This document shows positions 22,031-33,900 of a stretch of DNA of 64,000 nucleotides, piece by piece. The translations under genes were made by a program, and so were the position numbers. The notes beneath the pieces are model-generated. The model was not told the DNA's origin and did not search any database. It worked only from the letters and a program-made list of their open reading frames with translations. Source of the DNA: Sthenelais limicola (lineage: Eukaryota; Annelida; Polychaeta; Phyllodocida; Sigalionidae); the NCBI GenBank assembly GCA_942159475.1, contig OW804097.1:116138169-116202168 (forward strand). Direction: 5' to 3'. Positions within the stretch are counted from its first letter, which is position 1, and every line of letters starts with the position of its first letter.

Positions 22031-23345
22031 TACACTCTCCCACCCGCCGTATCCGCGCAATACGAAATTGGATACGAATTTTTCGTTTGTAGCGTTTTTC
22101 GTACCCGCGACGGGTAAATCATAACCTGGGAAAGCTAAAGGATTAGTTTCCTAATCCCTTAGAACCCTACGGCCGGCCGGCCGGCCAGTGCCAGACAAGC
22201 TGGCATGACCATTGGTGTATGAAGGCCACTAGGGTAGAACCAAACAGAGAAAAAAAACTTACACATGCTTGGGTTCGATCTAGCAACCTTAGGATTCACA
22301 GGCAAGCAACATAACCACTACACCACAGAACCAGCTGTCAGTAACCCCTCAAGGAATCAGTCTGGATGATAATAGTGTGTGTGAGAGAGAGGGAGAGAGA
22401 AACAGAGACAAGGACAGAAAGAGAAAGAGGGGAGAGGCAGACAGGAGGATTGCAATTGAAAGAAAGTAAGAAAGAGATGGGCGGGAAAGGAGAGGAAGAG
22501 CAGGGAATGGTTTTTTTTCATGAATATATATTGAATATATCCACGACATGTGTCTTCCCTCCTATTGACACATGACATTATAATGATTGACACAAATCCA
22601 TGACACTTTGTGCTCATGCACCAAGGTGACACTGTATTCTTTGAGACGGTAATCCGGGTACTTTGCAGGTGGTGCTGCGGTCTCGACAGCAGCAACTCCC
22701 GCGGCGGGGAATACAAAGGTGTTGCTAGGCTTGTTATGCACTGTGTGCAATGTATGGGCGGGCGTCAACGGAGGGATTTTAGGAAGTGTTCTTGCTTGTG
22801 TTTAAAGTCAATGCTGATTTTTGAAGAAAGAAAATGTCTTCTGACTATCAAGAAGAGCTGTACCCTGTAGCTAGATCAATATATCGGCAGAATATTTCAA
22901 TATTTAGCGTTTTTACAGTAGCATAGAGATTTCTTATAATAATTCTATGGGAGCGAGGATTTATCAACGATCAGGCAAAAAGGGAAATTCTGCAAAATTT
23001 ACACATCACCAGGCTGTGATATATATGTTACAAACCAAAGAAGTGAATGTTTTAATATCCTTGCTATCCCTCACGGCTATAGGTAGATCATTCCATTGTT
23101 GTCTCCCTTAATACAAACCTTTCTTATGTTGGTCTTTCAATACGAAAAACGGAGCGGGAATACGGAGCATATCATATTTCGTCTCCGTGATTCAAATGAC
23201 CGTTTTTCGTATCAGAAGTTCAGGCAATTTCGTCACCACTGTTCACCAGTAGCGTTCGCGGGGCTCTGTAGACAAAAATCGTCTCACTGAAGACAAAAAA
23301 ACTTGCTGCTCCGTATCGCCCGGGTACGGCGCGCGGGAGAGTGTA
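22031..23345. mobile_element. CpG-rich element with TACACTCTCCC termini
   Basis: TACACTCTCCCACCCGCCGT at the left is matched inverted by GCGCGCGGGAGAGTGTA at the right. Inner pieces such as TACGAAAAACG/CGTTTTTCGTA are shared between the ends. It contains the tRNA-like copy and a GA-rich tract (22370-22510). Confidence 0.5.
22258..22340 (-). ncRNA. tRNA-like copy (tRNA-derived SINE head or tRNA pseudogene)
   Basis: The minus strand reads GGTTCTGTGGTGTAGTGGTT (A-box-like). About 35 bases later comes a T-arm-like pair GGTTG...CGAACC. A T7 run, a possible Pol III stop, follows at 22251-22257. The anticodon stem is poor and no anticodon can be assigned. Confidence 0.45.
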
Positions 23346-23674
23346 AAGCAACAAATCTCACTCACTCACCGAAGTTACTATGGGAAGTACTATAGCTAAT
23401 ATAAGTAGTTTGTTTACCACACGGATCGAGGTATACCCCCTGGTTAGAATTAATAACACTAGTACCTACCGTTATCGTGTATAATCCAGGTCACATGTGA
23501 TCAACAGTAGTTGCGCAAACCTATATATTGTGTATTGGATCCCAACGACACTCTTAAAGCTGACATAACCGACAAATGAGTCTTAGGTTGCGAAAAATAA
23601 TATTTTTAAATGTTCAAAGTTACACCAAAGCTGTAAAAAAGACAGGTGGAGGATAAGATTATGCTTTAGATTGG

Positions 23675-24019
23675 TTTATACCACGATCGGGGGTTGTACA
23701 CGCTGCAAATGAGTGGATACCTGCTATTGTGTTTTGTTGAATGGATCCACGCGTGAAAATATGAACTTTTTTTGGCCTAAATCTAAGAAGCATTCTCATT
23801 GGTTGACGTTTCGCTCGCTCATGACGTCACGCCCATTTGTGACGTCATATGCCACCATGCCGTCGTTGATTAGCCAATCAGCTATACGCTTGTCTAGCTC
23901 TTTGGTATCAACAAACCAATATGGTGGTGTCGGTATATAGGTGGGTCATCGCTCTGAAGCGAGGTAAATCAATAGTTTGTTTCTTCAATTTATTTTAAAA
24001 TATAAGATCGTGGTATAAA
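23675..24019. mobile_element. MITE with TTTATACCACGATC termini
   Basis: Perfect 14-bp inverted ends, 345 bp, with two GTGACGTCA-like motifs inside. Confidence 0.6.
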
Positions 24020-24021
24020 AA

Positions 24022-24187
24022 TAGGATGTAACTCGGTTAGTTTCTGATTTACTGAATACGTTGCCCACTCGTTTTTTTTTGACCAGGCATCTCACTCGAA
24101 GCCTGCGGCTTCTCGTGAGAGACCTGGTCGAGAAAAACTTGTGGGCAACGTATACAGTAAGTCAGAAACCAACCTCGTTACATCCTA
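24022..24187. mobile_element. Long hairpin foldback element
   Basis: Two ~80-bp arms, starting TAGGATGTAAC and ending GTTACATCCTA, pair along nearly their whole length around a short loop (GAAGCCTGCGGCTTC). Confidence 0.65.
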
Positions 24188-24249
24188 TCATATTATTCAA
24201 TAGGATACCAACGTTTTGGAGTTGACATTACTCCTTCTTCAGGGTATAT

Positions 24250-24540
24250 TTTTAAATGTTTTCCACAAAAACTCTATTTGAGAATGTTTTTAATTGTCTA
24301 GGTGTACCATGTTTAGCGATGCTAGTGACATGAATACATGTACCAAATTCCAAGACTGTGTATTGAATATATCTATGTATATCTGAGGATATCCTAAGGA
24401 GTATATTTAAATACTTTACTAGTGGTTGGCCATCAAGAAATACTACTAACCTTTTTCTTAGACATCTCAAATTTAGAAGTACTAGATCTCAAAATCCATT
24501 TCTGTGACCTTTAACTCATTTACCAGTAACACATCACATG
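24250..24540 (+). mobile_element. Family B, left terminus missing
   Basis: Starts in TTTCCACAAAAACTC and ends with AACTCATTTACCAGTAACAC then ATCACATG. Confidence 0.6.
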
Positions 24541-24586
24541 TGTAAATGATGTACATAATTGACCTGTGTGTAAATATATCGTGTAT

Positions 24587-24813
24587 GGGTCAGATTCTCA
24601 GAAAATGTACAATTGGCAGCTGTACACATTTAGTAAATTCTGCTAAATTAGGCTGCTATTTAGCCAACACTAGGAAAATTCAAGTATATTTGGCATTGCA
24701 TTGATTCTAGCAATCTATTGCTTAGGTTGAACTGTATTTTGAAGCACATTTCTGTCTTAAATCTTGGTTATTTGAGAGGATTGGTTAATGGCGAATTGTA
24801 CATTTTCTGACCC
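24587..24813 (+). mobile_element. Family A MITE
   Basis: The right terminus has lost about nine bases (TTTTCTGACCC). Flanks are GTAT/GTTT. Confidence 0.8.
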
Positions 24814-24975
24814 GTTTATACTCCGCCTATAATTGATCTGTTTCAGCTGTGCAAGTAAGTGAACAGGCGTTCACATCCTGGGGGAGGTGAATAAATGATG
24901 ACGTCATATGATTGACCTTGAATTTGAATGACAGCCCTCCGCAAACAGGGCAACAGTGGTTAACAAATCACATAC

Positions 24976-25070
24976 CGTATTTCCCCGTTTATAAGCCTGG
25001 CCTTATATTAATTTCAAATGGTGATAGACCAGACTAATATTCAGGGCAGGCTTATAAACAGGGAAATATG
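24976..25070. mobile_element. Small foldback MITE
   Basis: GTATTTCCCCGTTTATAAGC and its inverse GCTTATAAACAGGGAAATAT frame 95 bp. It abuts the family B copy. Confidence 0.55.
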
Positions 25071-25482
25071 TGCTCGGTTTCAGGAAAATGAGTCACAAGT
25101 CGCAAAATGTATATTTTTCAAAGTGATTTATTTATAAAATATCTTTGTTGGAATATTTCAATTTTTGGGGTGCTTAATGGTGCTAGGGACATTAATACGT
25201 GTACGATTTCAAGGCAATGTATTAAATATAATTATCTATGCATTTCCAAGGTCATCTTATGGAGTATACTTAGGTGCTTTATTAGTAATAATCCACCGAA
25301 AAATATTACTAAATTTTTTTTCAAAAATAAAGACATCAAACTTAAATCATAGAAACACTACTTATATGTCCTATTGTTTACTACCGGTAGAATCGGCTTG
25401 ATCTCATCTTTTCAAATATGACAATATCTCAAAATCCATTTTATGCGACTTGAGACTCATTTCCCTGTAACGCAACACATAT
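25066..25482 (+). mobile_element. Family B MITE, full length
   Basis: Both ends are present (CGGTTTCAGGAAAATGAGTC and GACTCATTTCCCTG...CACAT). Confidence 0.8.
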
Positions 25483-25586
25483 GGTATGTCAGCTTTAAGT
25501 GAGTAACTGATGGTTAATCACTGAGTCAGAGATAAGAGAATACACAGATTGCGCAACCTACACTGTAGTGTTATTATACATGGTAT

Positions 25587-25801
25587 TACTGTAAACGTAT
25601 TTATTTTCGCGCAGATCAATTTTCGCGCACTAAGTACTTTGACACCTTTTCGCGCGGATTTAAATTCGCTCAGCAAGGAAGTCTGACTCCTTGTTTATGC
25701 AATAATTATTCCTTTTGCGCAGGATTTATTTTCGCGCACAAGGGTGGGTGCGATAAAATAGTGAAAATAAATATTGTGCAAACATTAATACGTTTACAGT
25801 A
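25587..25801. mobile_element. MITE with TACTGTAAACGT termini, second copy
   Basis: TACTGTAAACGTATT ... AATACGTTTACAGTA, 215 bp, interior TTTTCGCGC motifs. Confidence 0.65.
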
Positions 25802-25927
25802 TAACATGTCAACTTTGATGCCGTGACAGAAACGTTTTTCGGAGAGGGTTTCATGTGACATGTATTTTTCATGTGACAAACACGAGAACACACATCAACA
25901 CACATGAGTACAGACCATTCCATATAT

Positions 25928-26133
25928 GTGTCAGATTTGCAGAAAATGTACAATTGTCAGTTCTACAATTTTGCTAACTTCTGGCAATTTAGAGTGGAAT
26001 ATTTCAAATGCTATGCATATCCAAGTACCTTTGGCATTGTGTTGATTAACTGTATCCCTTTCTTTGTTTTAAACTGTATTTTGAACGTAAGGATTGGGCA
26101 AGGTAAATTGTACATTTTCAGAAAATTGTACCC
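25928..26133 (+). mobile_element. Family A-like MITE, old
   Basis: Ends GTGTCAGATTTGCAG and AGAAAATTGTACCC; the middle is shorter and diverged. Flanks are ATAT/ATAA. Confidence 0.6.
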
Positions 26134-26439
26134 ATAAAAGTATGCTGGGTTTACACAGTGTACTCTCAGGCTGCTTATCTCTGAGAGGGAATAGCGACCT
26201 CAATCCACAAACTGGGGCCTGTAGTATAAGGAAGCGTTACTTAAAATGCTCCTATTGCTGAGGTAGGAAATTCCTACTGTAGGAAAACATATTAGCATTG
26301 TGTGTATAGGAAATTCCTTCTCTAAAAGTTCTTTACCAGCTGATTAACAAGGAAAGGTAGCTAAGGAAGGGAAATATGAAATAAGGATTTGTTACGTCAT
26401 GTGCCCCAGGGACCTGTTGCATAAGAAATCCTTACTTCA

Positions 26440-27060
26440 ACAACTATATCTTTCCCTGGGCAACAATACTCCCAGGGCAACTATACCCTTCCCTGGGCAA
26501 CAGTACTCCCAGGGCAACTATACTCTTCTCTGGGCAACAATACACCAAGCGCAACTATATCTCTCCCTGGGCAACTATACACCAAGGGCAACTATACCTT
26601 TCCCTGGGCAACAATACTCCCAGGGCAACTATACCCTTCCCTGGGCAACAATACTCCCAGGGCAACTAAATCTTTTCCTGGGCAACAATACTCCCAGGGC
26701 AACTATACTCTTCCCTGGGCAACAATACACCAAGGCCAACTATACCTTTCCCTGGGCAACCATATATTTCTCAGGGCAACTATACCTTTCCCAGGGCAAC
26801 TATATATTTCCCAGGCCAACTATACCTCTCCCAGGGCAACTATACCTTTCCCATGGCAGCTATATATTTCCCAGTACAACTATACTCTTCCCTGGGCAAC
26901 AATACCTCTGCCAGGGCAACTATACCTTTCCCAGTACAGCTATACTCTTCCCTGGGCATCTATACTTGTCCCAAAGCAACTATACCTAAAATAGACCATT
27001 CCCAGGGCAAATATACCTTTCCCAAGGCAAAAATATACATTTCCCAGGGCAACTTATGTA
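26440..27060 (+). repeat. 37/20-bp minisatellite
   Basis: Blocks start GGGCAAC. In the left part 17- and 20-bp blocks alternate (CAATACTCCCA then TATACCTTTCCCT). From about 26760 only 20-bp blocks remain. CCCTGGG and CCCAGGG alternate. Open frames across it follow from the repeat. Confidence 0.85.
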
Positions 27061-27061
27061 T

Positions 27062-28204
27062 GGCCATTTCCACCATTTTGACAGCACTTGGCCGCTGGGC
27101 ACCCACAGAATCGCTCAAAATAAAATGTTGATTTGATTTTGGGTTTTTGTATTAATGTCAGAATATGGAATGTCAGAATACAGTATGGAACCGTGATAAC
27201 CCTTAGTTGAATTTTTATTTTTATTTTATTTTAAAGGTAAATGCCAGCGTTGTCAGCACTGCAGCAGGCGGGTATTCAAGGAACTAATGCATGAAACAAT
27301 AGAAGTCACAATATTTTGTTCAAACTTCGTCTTGAGAAAGAACATGTTTGGGGGAATACAAAAGACAAAAAAACAGGATGTTATCATATCATTTTGTGTT
27401 TTAGGGATGAGTGAAGTTTACTTCTATTCACTATTGATCTCAATGGGGGAAACTCATCGTGGTACAAGTTCAGCTGAATAACCTTTTTTAGTTCAATGAC
27501 CCTATAATTTTTTTTTAATTGGGAGGGTAGAATAACATGTCAGCTATGTATATGCAGTTGTATGGTTCAGTTGTCTGCTATTGGGGAAAATGCAGAAAAT
27601 ACCCGTTTTTGCCATAGACTTCTATAGTGAACAATAGTAAATGTCAGTGGTCCCTGAAACAAAAACTAATTCAAGGGGAACCCTGGACTGCGTATAATAC
27701 CATTTCAGACGTTGGACAAAACTACAATTTGATGTTCTGTACATTGTAATATGTAATTTGATCATTTATAAGTCATTGGAGAGTGATTTCTTCATGTTCT
27801 AACTGGCTATTATCCGGTAAGCTGGTGGGAACAATATTCCCAGAATGCTATGTGAACATGACGTCAGCAGAGCACCAGCTCACTTCCTTCTCTTGGCCTA
27901 AGGTAGAGAGTGTATGTGTTTGTCTCAAATCAGCTCCAACTCTTGTTTTCATTGATGCTTATCTGTGAGGCATATGGGTGTTACATCCAAACTTCTGGCA
28001 AAGGAAAGACTGCATGGATCTCATTCTTTGCTCGAATTGGTAGCCTTCAACCCCTAAGAGAGGATTGGACTAAACTTTCTCTTCCTCATTCTCACTACCA
28101 CCTTGTTGACTAGCCATGTTGACTGGGTTGCAAGGCCATGTGTACCATACAGGCACGGCGGAATCAGGGGGGGAAGGGGGCAGTCAAGTACACACACATG
28201 CATA
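27062..28204. other. No gene seen
   Basis: One foldback-MITE fragment at 27232-27290; otherwise no repeats or exons recognised. Confidence 0.4.
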
Positions 28205-29142
28205 CATATGTGATCCGTTTTAGGGAAATGAGTCATAAGTCGCAACATATGGATTTTGAGATATCACTGTTAAGATGAGAAGATGAAGAAAGATCTGTGA
28301 TGTTTCTTACGGATTTATTCTGTAGGTAGTAAATACAGATGATACAGTTGGTAATTGTATCAGATGTTAACTGAAGGCCTGGGTTTAGGGATAAGCCCTA
28401 AGTACCAGGAGGGCAGCCTCTACAGTGAGGCGCCCCTCCCTCATTGGACTAGAGTAATTGAAGGGTCTGGTCCAATCACAGGCCTTAATAATCATTAACC
28501 TTCTGGTCTGCGTGCAGGCAGGAGCTATAGAGAAAATTGAAAATTCTAGGTATGAGGGGCATATATGTCACAATACATTATAACATCACCATATATAAAA
28601 AGGGGAGATCAAGCTGATTCCAATGATAGTAAACCTAACATATTTCTATATTTTATGTTTGATATTTTTATTTTTGAAAAAAAAAAAGTTTGCAATATTT
28701 CTGGATGTGTAATTACCAGTAAAGTGACTAAATATACTCCATACAAAGGCCTTCAATATGCAAGGATAATTAATACAATGTCATAATGGATTCATATGCC
28801 TGTAAGTGCTAAACCTCCTAATAATTAGAATATTCCAACAAAGATATCTTATAAATAAATAACTTTGAAAAATATCAATTTTGCGTAAGTATAAGTATAA
28901 GTATTTTTGTATTTTAAGTTTAATCAAAATTTTTAATGTTTCTAGATGGGTATTTACCATTAAAGTAATTACTCGAAACAAAGGCCTTCAAAACACAAGG
29001 ATATATTTAATACAATGTCCCGAAATTTGTCACATGGATTTATATGACTATAAATGCTAAACCCTCCAAATATCAGAACATTCCAATAAAGAAATCTTGT
29101 GAAAAAAAACTTGTGACTCATTTTCCAGAAACACATCACATA
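28205..29142. mobile_element. Cluster of three family B pieces
   Basis: Left terminus at 28208-28270. A central piece lies at about 28575-28890, and another right part runs from 28905 to the terminus GTGACTCATTTTCCAG...CACATCACAT at 29137. Confidence 0.6.
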
Positions 29143-30615
29143 TATAGCAGACAGGGGAGGTCTCTCAAACCATTTTCTCCTGATCATACTTCTACTGTTT
29201 GCTGCTGATTATTCTCAATACAAATCCATCAAGGTTATCTATTATTGACTATAACAAAACAGTTATGTGAATTTCTATAACCCCCCCCCCCCCTCCCAAA
29301 ATATTGTGCCCCCCTCTAATATTTCATCTGTTCCGTGCCTACCGTACTGTTTACTATTTACTGCCACACTCATTAGACCATGACCACGCACTGACCACAT
29401 ATACCGGTAATGAACAGGCCCGAGTTAGTGTCATACATAGGGCAATATGGCAGCACCAAGGACAGGGTTTGGAGAGAGCGGGAAAGAAATTACTTGATTG
29501 ATTTTGGCAATACCATTGCCCAGAAACCAGTATTATAATGGGGGTTCCCAATTATCAACCATAATTGAGCTGTATGACCTGCGATTGTTCCAGCCCAGTG
29601 TTTTACTTTCAATGACATATGTTTTTTGTTCTTTCTAAATTCAAAGTTTAAAAAGAATTACATGGTTCATTCATTTTTTATTAAACACTGCCATTTACCT
29701 TTGGCCCTGAAATATACAAAAATGCTCACAAATACCTTGTCCCTTGAAGATGACATGTAGAAATAAGAATATAAACAGTACATGGATTCATAATTTTAAT
29801 TTTATTTGCCTCAGTTTTATTCGATATTTAAAGAAAAGCTCGTAGAAATTAAGAAATATTGTATGAATGAAACATGTTGATATGGTAACCTCAACAACAT
29901 ATATATCTCCATGGACAGATGTCTCGCTTGACAACGACAGCATACAATAATACAGTAAAATAACAATGAATTCATTGGGTATAGAAACTCAATGATAAAT
30001 GTCTAAAACACTTCTATAATAACTATTAAGTGGTGATATTGGAAGTCAACTTGTGTTATAAATCAATAGTGTGGATATAACTATTTACTATACATAGTAT
30101 TCAGATGACGTCAACCCAGTCAGCGGCTATCCTCACTGTCAGCCATACTCTTTGTCTACAGACAGAGCGGGAAGCACCAGATCAGCCGGCTTACCCGTTT
30201 CAAATGTTTGATAATGACGATTATACTCATTATTCCATCATGACACACTAAAAAATGATCGGTTGAACCTATCAGCATACTTTATATCACATTCGCTAAT
30301 ATTTTCGGAGGTGAAAACGGAAGGATAACAGAGGCTTGGAGGCTTGGAGCGCACATGTCCAGCTAACGTTTACAGGGCTAGACACACAGTATGGCGAGCT
30401 GCGGTCGGCGCCATGACGTCAGTGAATACTATGGGTATTGGATCTCTCCTCCAGTCAATCAAGGCCTGATTACATCTAGTGCAGCAGCCATGACTCAAGC
30501 AGATAAATAAGAAATCGCTCTAGCTTTGGATAAGAAAAGAAAAACGGTTAAGTGTTGTCTAATGATGCCATATATTCATTGGGAACTAGACCACTGTTGT
30601 CTAAAGCAGTGGTTA
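29143..30615. other. No gene seen
   Basis: C-run tract at 29281 and a small MITE fragment at 29660; otherwise AT-rich and unassigned. Confidence 0.4.
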
Positions 30616-31692
30616 TCCATATAATATAAAGCTAGAGCAATTTCTACAAAAAGAGGTAGAAAAGAACGTTTTTTTTATGTCGTATATTCTCGGAATTTAT
30701 TGTTTTACAAACCATTTTTTTATCTGTAGAGGTCCGTCCATTCTCTCCGGAGGTCGTCGTATGTGGTTTGTGAAGGTATCTGGGGTGAAAATGTGATTTT
30801 GAAGCCCTTTTTAGTTTTTTTATTTGCGTTCTATACAACTATTTTTAGCCCAGGAAAGCCCCTGTTAGGAGCTAAAAGAGATTGACGTCATGCCTCTCCC
30901 ACCTTCTGTGGAAACGTGGGATTCCCTAGCAACACATCCTGCGAGAGTCCCTAGCAACAGGAGAGAGAGAGGGAGGGAGAGGGAGGATGGGAAAGGGAAG
31001 GAGAGGGAAGGAGAGAATGAAAGAAGCAGAGTGACAGTGAGACGAGATAAGGTAGAGGGAGGAGGGCAAGCGGGACAGGGAGGGAGGGAGGGACAGATAG
31101 GTAATTGGTATTGATAACAAAGATTGCTATACAGAAATGAAGTTTTGCATCAGCCAGAACAATAATTTTTAATTTTGACATGAATGATGTCTGAACTTTC
31201 TGAACTTATTATTTATGATTTCATTACCACTGTATACATTGCAAAAGTGTCTGTGAGTGGCATTCTTTGGCGAATAAAATTATTGGGGGGGGGGGAGGGC
31301 AGGCCCCCCAAAATAATTAATTATTGGGGGGGGAAAGTGCCCCCTTTGCTCCAAGTTTTGCCACACCTGGGAAAGGGAGAATAGGGTAGAGAGAAGAGGG
31401 TTAGGGGGAGAAAGACGGGAGGGAGAGGATGGGGGAGAGGAAAGAGGGAGGGGAAGGGAGGGAGAGGGTGGAAGGGAGAGGGAGGGAGGGTGAAGGCAGG
31501 AGAGGGAAGGAGAGAAAGAAAGAAGCAGAGGGACAGGGTGGGAGAAATCGGATAGGGTGAGGGACAAGAGGATAGAGCAGGGAGAGGGAGAGGGGAGAGG
31601 CAGGGGGAGAAAACGAGGAGAGGCAGTGAGAGAGGAGGAGAGAGATAGTACGAGAATGAGGATGACTGTCCGCAGGACGGGTACTTTGCTAG
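30616..31692 (+). mobile_element. Non-autonomous Helitron, copy 1
   Basis: Begins TCCATATAATATA after an A. It ends with a hairpin (GTCC-GCA-GGAC, 31668-31678), then GGGTACTTTG and CTAG before a T: the A|TC...CTAG|T layout of Helitrons. No Rep/helicase is present. The interior is GA-rich with a G-run at 31280-31330. Its 3' end abuts the zinc-finger array. Confidence 0.75.
31280..31330 (+). repeat. G-run inverted pair inside Helitron 1
   Basis: TTATTGGGGGGGGGG and a nearby CCCCCCAAAATAA form a possible hairpin. Confidence 0.4.
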
Positions 31693-31775
31693 TAGGATAT
31701 AATGCCTGCAGCTTTTCTACTGGATGTGTTCTCATGTGTCTCGTCAGTGCTCCAGCCTGTGCTGTACTAAAGCTA
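31693..31775 (-). pseudogene. Broken last zinc finger of the array
   Basis: After the stop at 31773 another frame continues with [18 protein letters not shown], plainly the end of an 18th finger. Compared with its neighbours about eight bases are missing between the linker and the second Cys, so the main frame ends early. The homology stops at 31693, where the Helitron terminus abuts. Confidence 0.7.
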
Positions 31776-33293
31776 CACACAGTGAGGTTTTTCTCCAGTA
31801 TGTGTTCTCATGTGATGCCTCAAGGATCCAGCCTGTGCTGTCCTATAGTCACACTCAGTACATTTATGAGGCTTTTCTCCAGTATGTGTGCTCATGTGAT
31901 GTCTCAGGGTTCTAGCCTCTGCTGTTCTATAGTCACACTCAGTACATTTATGAGGCTTTTCTCCAGTATGTGTTCTCATGTGTATCTTCAGGACTCCAGC
32001 CAGTGCTGTCCTATAGTCACACTCAGTACATTTATAAGGCTTTTCTCCTGTATGTGTTCTCATGTGTCTCTTCAGTGTTCCAGCATGTGCTGTCCTATAG
32101 TCACACTCAGTACATTTATGAGGCTTTTCTCCAGTATGTGTTCTCATGTGTCTCTTCAGGCTTCCAGCCCGTGCTGTCCTATAGTCACACACAGTACATT
32201 TATAAGGCTTTTCTCCAGTATGTGTTCTCATGTGATGCCTCAGGGTTCCAGCCTCTGCTGTCCTATAGTCACACTCAGTACATTTATGAGGCTTTTCCCC
32301 AGTATGTGTTCTCATGTGATGCCTCAGGGCTCCAGCCTCTGCTGTTCTATAGTCACACTCAGTACATTTATAAGGCTTTTCACCAGTATGTGTTCTCATG
32401 TGTCTGCTCATGTGTTGAGACCATGCTGTCCTATAGTCACACTCAGTACATTTATGAGGCTTTTCACTAGTATGTCTTCTCATGTGCTTCCTCAGGTTTC
32501 CAGCCTCTGCTGTTATATAATCACACTCAGTACATTTATGAGGCTTTTCCCCAGTATGTGTTCTCATGTGTGTCCTCAGGTTTCCAGCCTGTGCTGTCCT
32601 ATAGTCACACGCAGTACATTTATAAGGCTTTTCCCCAGTATGTGTTCTCATGTGATGCCTCAGGGTTCCAGCCTCTGCTGTTCTATAGTCACACTCAGTA
32701 CATTTATGAGGCTTTTCCCCAGTATGTGTTCTCATGTGTGTCCTCAGGTTTCCAGCCTCTGCTGTTCTATAGTCACACTCAGTACATTTATGAGGCTTTT
32801 CACCAGTATGTCTTCTCATGTGTCTGCTCAGGTTTTGAGACAGTGCTGTTCTATAGTCACACTCAGTACATTTATGAGGCTTCTCACTAGTATGTGCTCT
32901 CATGTGTGTCCTCAGGTGTCCAGCCTGTGCTGTCTTATAGTCACACTCAGTACATTTATGAGGCTTTTCACCAGTATGTGTTCTCATGTGTGTCCTCAGG
33001 TTTCCAGCCTGTGCTGTCCTATAGTCACACTTAGTACATTTAAGAGGCTTTTCTCCTGTATGCGTTCTCATGTGCTTCCTCAGGCTTACAGCCCGTGCTG
33101 CTTTATAGTCACACTGCTTCCTCTCAGCACTGTGTATGACTAAATGTTTCTCTAAACTACTGCTCTCTGTAAACCCTTCAACACACAGACTACAGTCGTG
33201 TAGTTTCTCCTCTGAATCAGTCACATTGTATGTCACCAGTATACCAGGTGCACAAGTCACACTTGTAGCATTTGCTGCCTGTGCTATCTCCAT
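31773..33293 (-). CDS. C2H2 zinc-finger array protein, about 17 fingers, 506 residues
   Basis: The start ATG is at 33293; an in-frame TGA lies upstream within the same exon. After a 35-residue leader come one divergent classical finger (CSLC...H...H), one finger lacking its first Cys, and 15 near-identical 28-residue fingers of the form [19 protein letters not shown] with TGEKP linkers. Such arrays bind DNA in the nucleus. Variation is concentrated at helix positions -1, 3 and 6, with 1 and 2 mostly Ala-Gly. The frame stops in an 18th finger shortened by about 8 bases, and a Helitron begins about 80 bp further on. The exon has an acceptor (ctttgcag) before 33375. Whether the truncated protein is made is unknown. 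Confidence 0.75.
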   Translation of the reverse strand: MEIAQAANATSVTCAPGILVTYNVTDSEEKLHDCSLCVEGFTESSSLEKHLVIHSAERKQCDYKAARAVSLRKHMRTHTGEKPLKCTKCDYRTAQAGNLRTHMRTHTGEKPHKCTECDYKTAQAGHLRTHMRAHTSEKPHKCTECDYRTALSQNLSRHMRRHTGEKPHKCTECDYRTAEAGNLRTHMRTHTGEKPHKCTECDYRTAEAGTLRHHMRTHTGEKPYKCTACDYRTAQAGNLRTHMRTHTGEKPHKCTECDYITAEAGNLRKHMRRHTSEKPHKCTECDYRTAWSQHMSRHMRTHTGEKPYKCTECDYRTAEAGALRHHMRTHTGEKPHKCTECDYRTAEAGTLRHHMRTHTGEKPYKCTVCDYRTARAGSLKRHMRTHTGEKPHKCTECDYRTAHAGTLKRHMRTHTGEKPYKCTECDYRTALAGVLKIHMRTHTGEKPHKCTECDYRTAEARTLRHHMSTHTGEKPHKCTECDYRTAQAGSLRHHMRTHTGEKPHCV

Positions 33294-33530
33294 GAGTATC
33301 TTTATGTGCCAACAGCCAAGATGCTTATGGGTAAATGTACTCACAAACGTCAAGCCGCCCGCTTCTCAAACCCTGCAAAGAAAGAAAGAGGTCATCAGTT
33401 TACAGCAAACTTTACAGTGTGAGTTATAGATATAGGGAGTAGTGTACAAATAATGAGAGAGTCGGTGATCCTGTCTGTATCGTTTATTAACCCTCACTGA
33501 GGAGGCCTGGGTGTGACATGGTCTATATAT

Positions 33531-33765
33531 GGGTCAGATTTTCAGAAAATGTACAATTGCCAGCTGTACAAATTTAGTAAATTCTGCCAAATTAGGCTGA
33601 AATTTGGTCAACACTAGGTAAATTCGACTATATTTGGCATTGCATTGATTCTAACAATCTGTTTGGTTAGGTTGAATTGATTTTTGAACTTTATTTTCGT
33701 CTGAAATGTGGGTTATTTGAGAAGATTGGCGAAGTTGAATTGTACATTTTCTAAAAATATGACCC
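33531..33765 (+). mobile_element. Family A MITE upstream of the zinc-finger exon
   Basis: Perfect ATAT duplication. It lies 155 bp upstream of the acceptor at 33375 of the minus-strand finger gene. Confidence 0.85.
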
Positions 33766-33782
33766 ATATAGTTACATGGCTA

Positions 33783-33900
33783 AGCATGCATCATTTTTTT
33801 TTAAACGTTTTTATTTAATTGTGTGGCCAGACCCCTCTCACTCAGAAGAGTGATTTTCGTAGGCGACTTCACCGTGCTACTATACAGGCATAGGGTGCAA
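33783..33900 (-). mobile_element. LINE-like 3' tail
   Basis: Minus strand: CCTACGAAAATCACTCTTCT then AATAAAAACGTTTAAAA. Inverse relative of 51050-51153. Confidence 0.4.

Noticed and set aside
22357..22716. Minus-strand frames rich in Leu and Ser
   Set aside because: Translation of the GA/CT-rich tract, not a membrane protein.
26399..26989. 196-codon repetitive open frame
   Set aside because: It follows wholly from the 37/20-bp minisatellite, with no start context, splice sites or family.
26440..27060. CRISPR-like array
   Set aside because: Units are contiguous with no unique spacers, and the DNA is eukaryotic; it is a minisatellite.
31970..32470. Second plus-strand repeat frame (166 codons) over the fingers
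   Set aside because: Another shadow of the same repeat, with no domain of its own.
31557..33143. 528-codon open frame on the plus strand across the zinc-finger array
   Set aside because: It is the antisense of the 84-bp finger repeat. An open repeat unit stays open in every copy. The minus-strand frame has the finger motifs, so this is a shadow.
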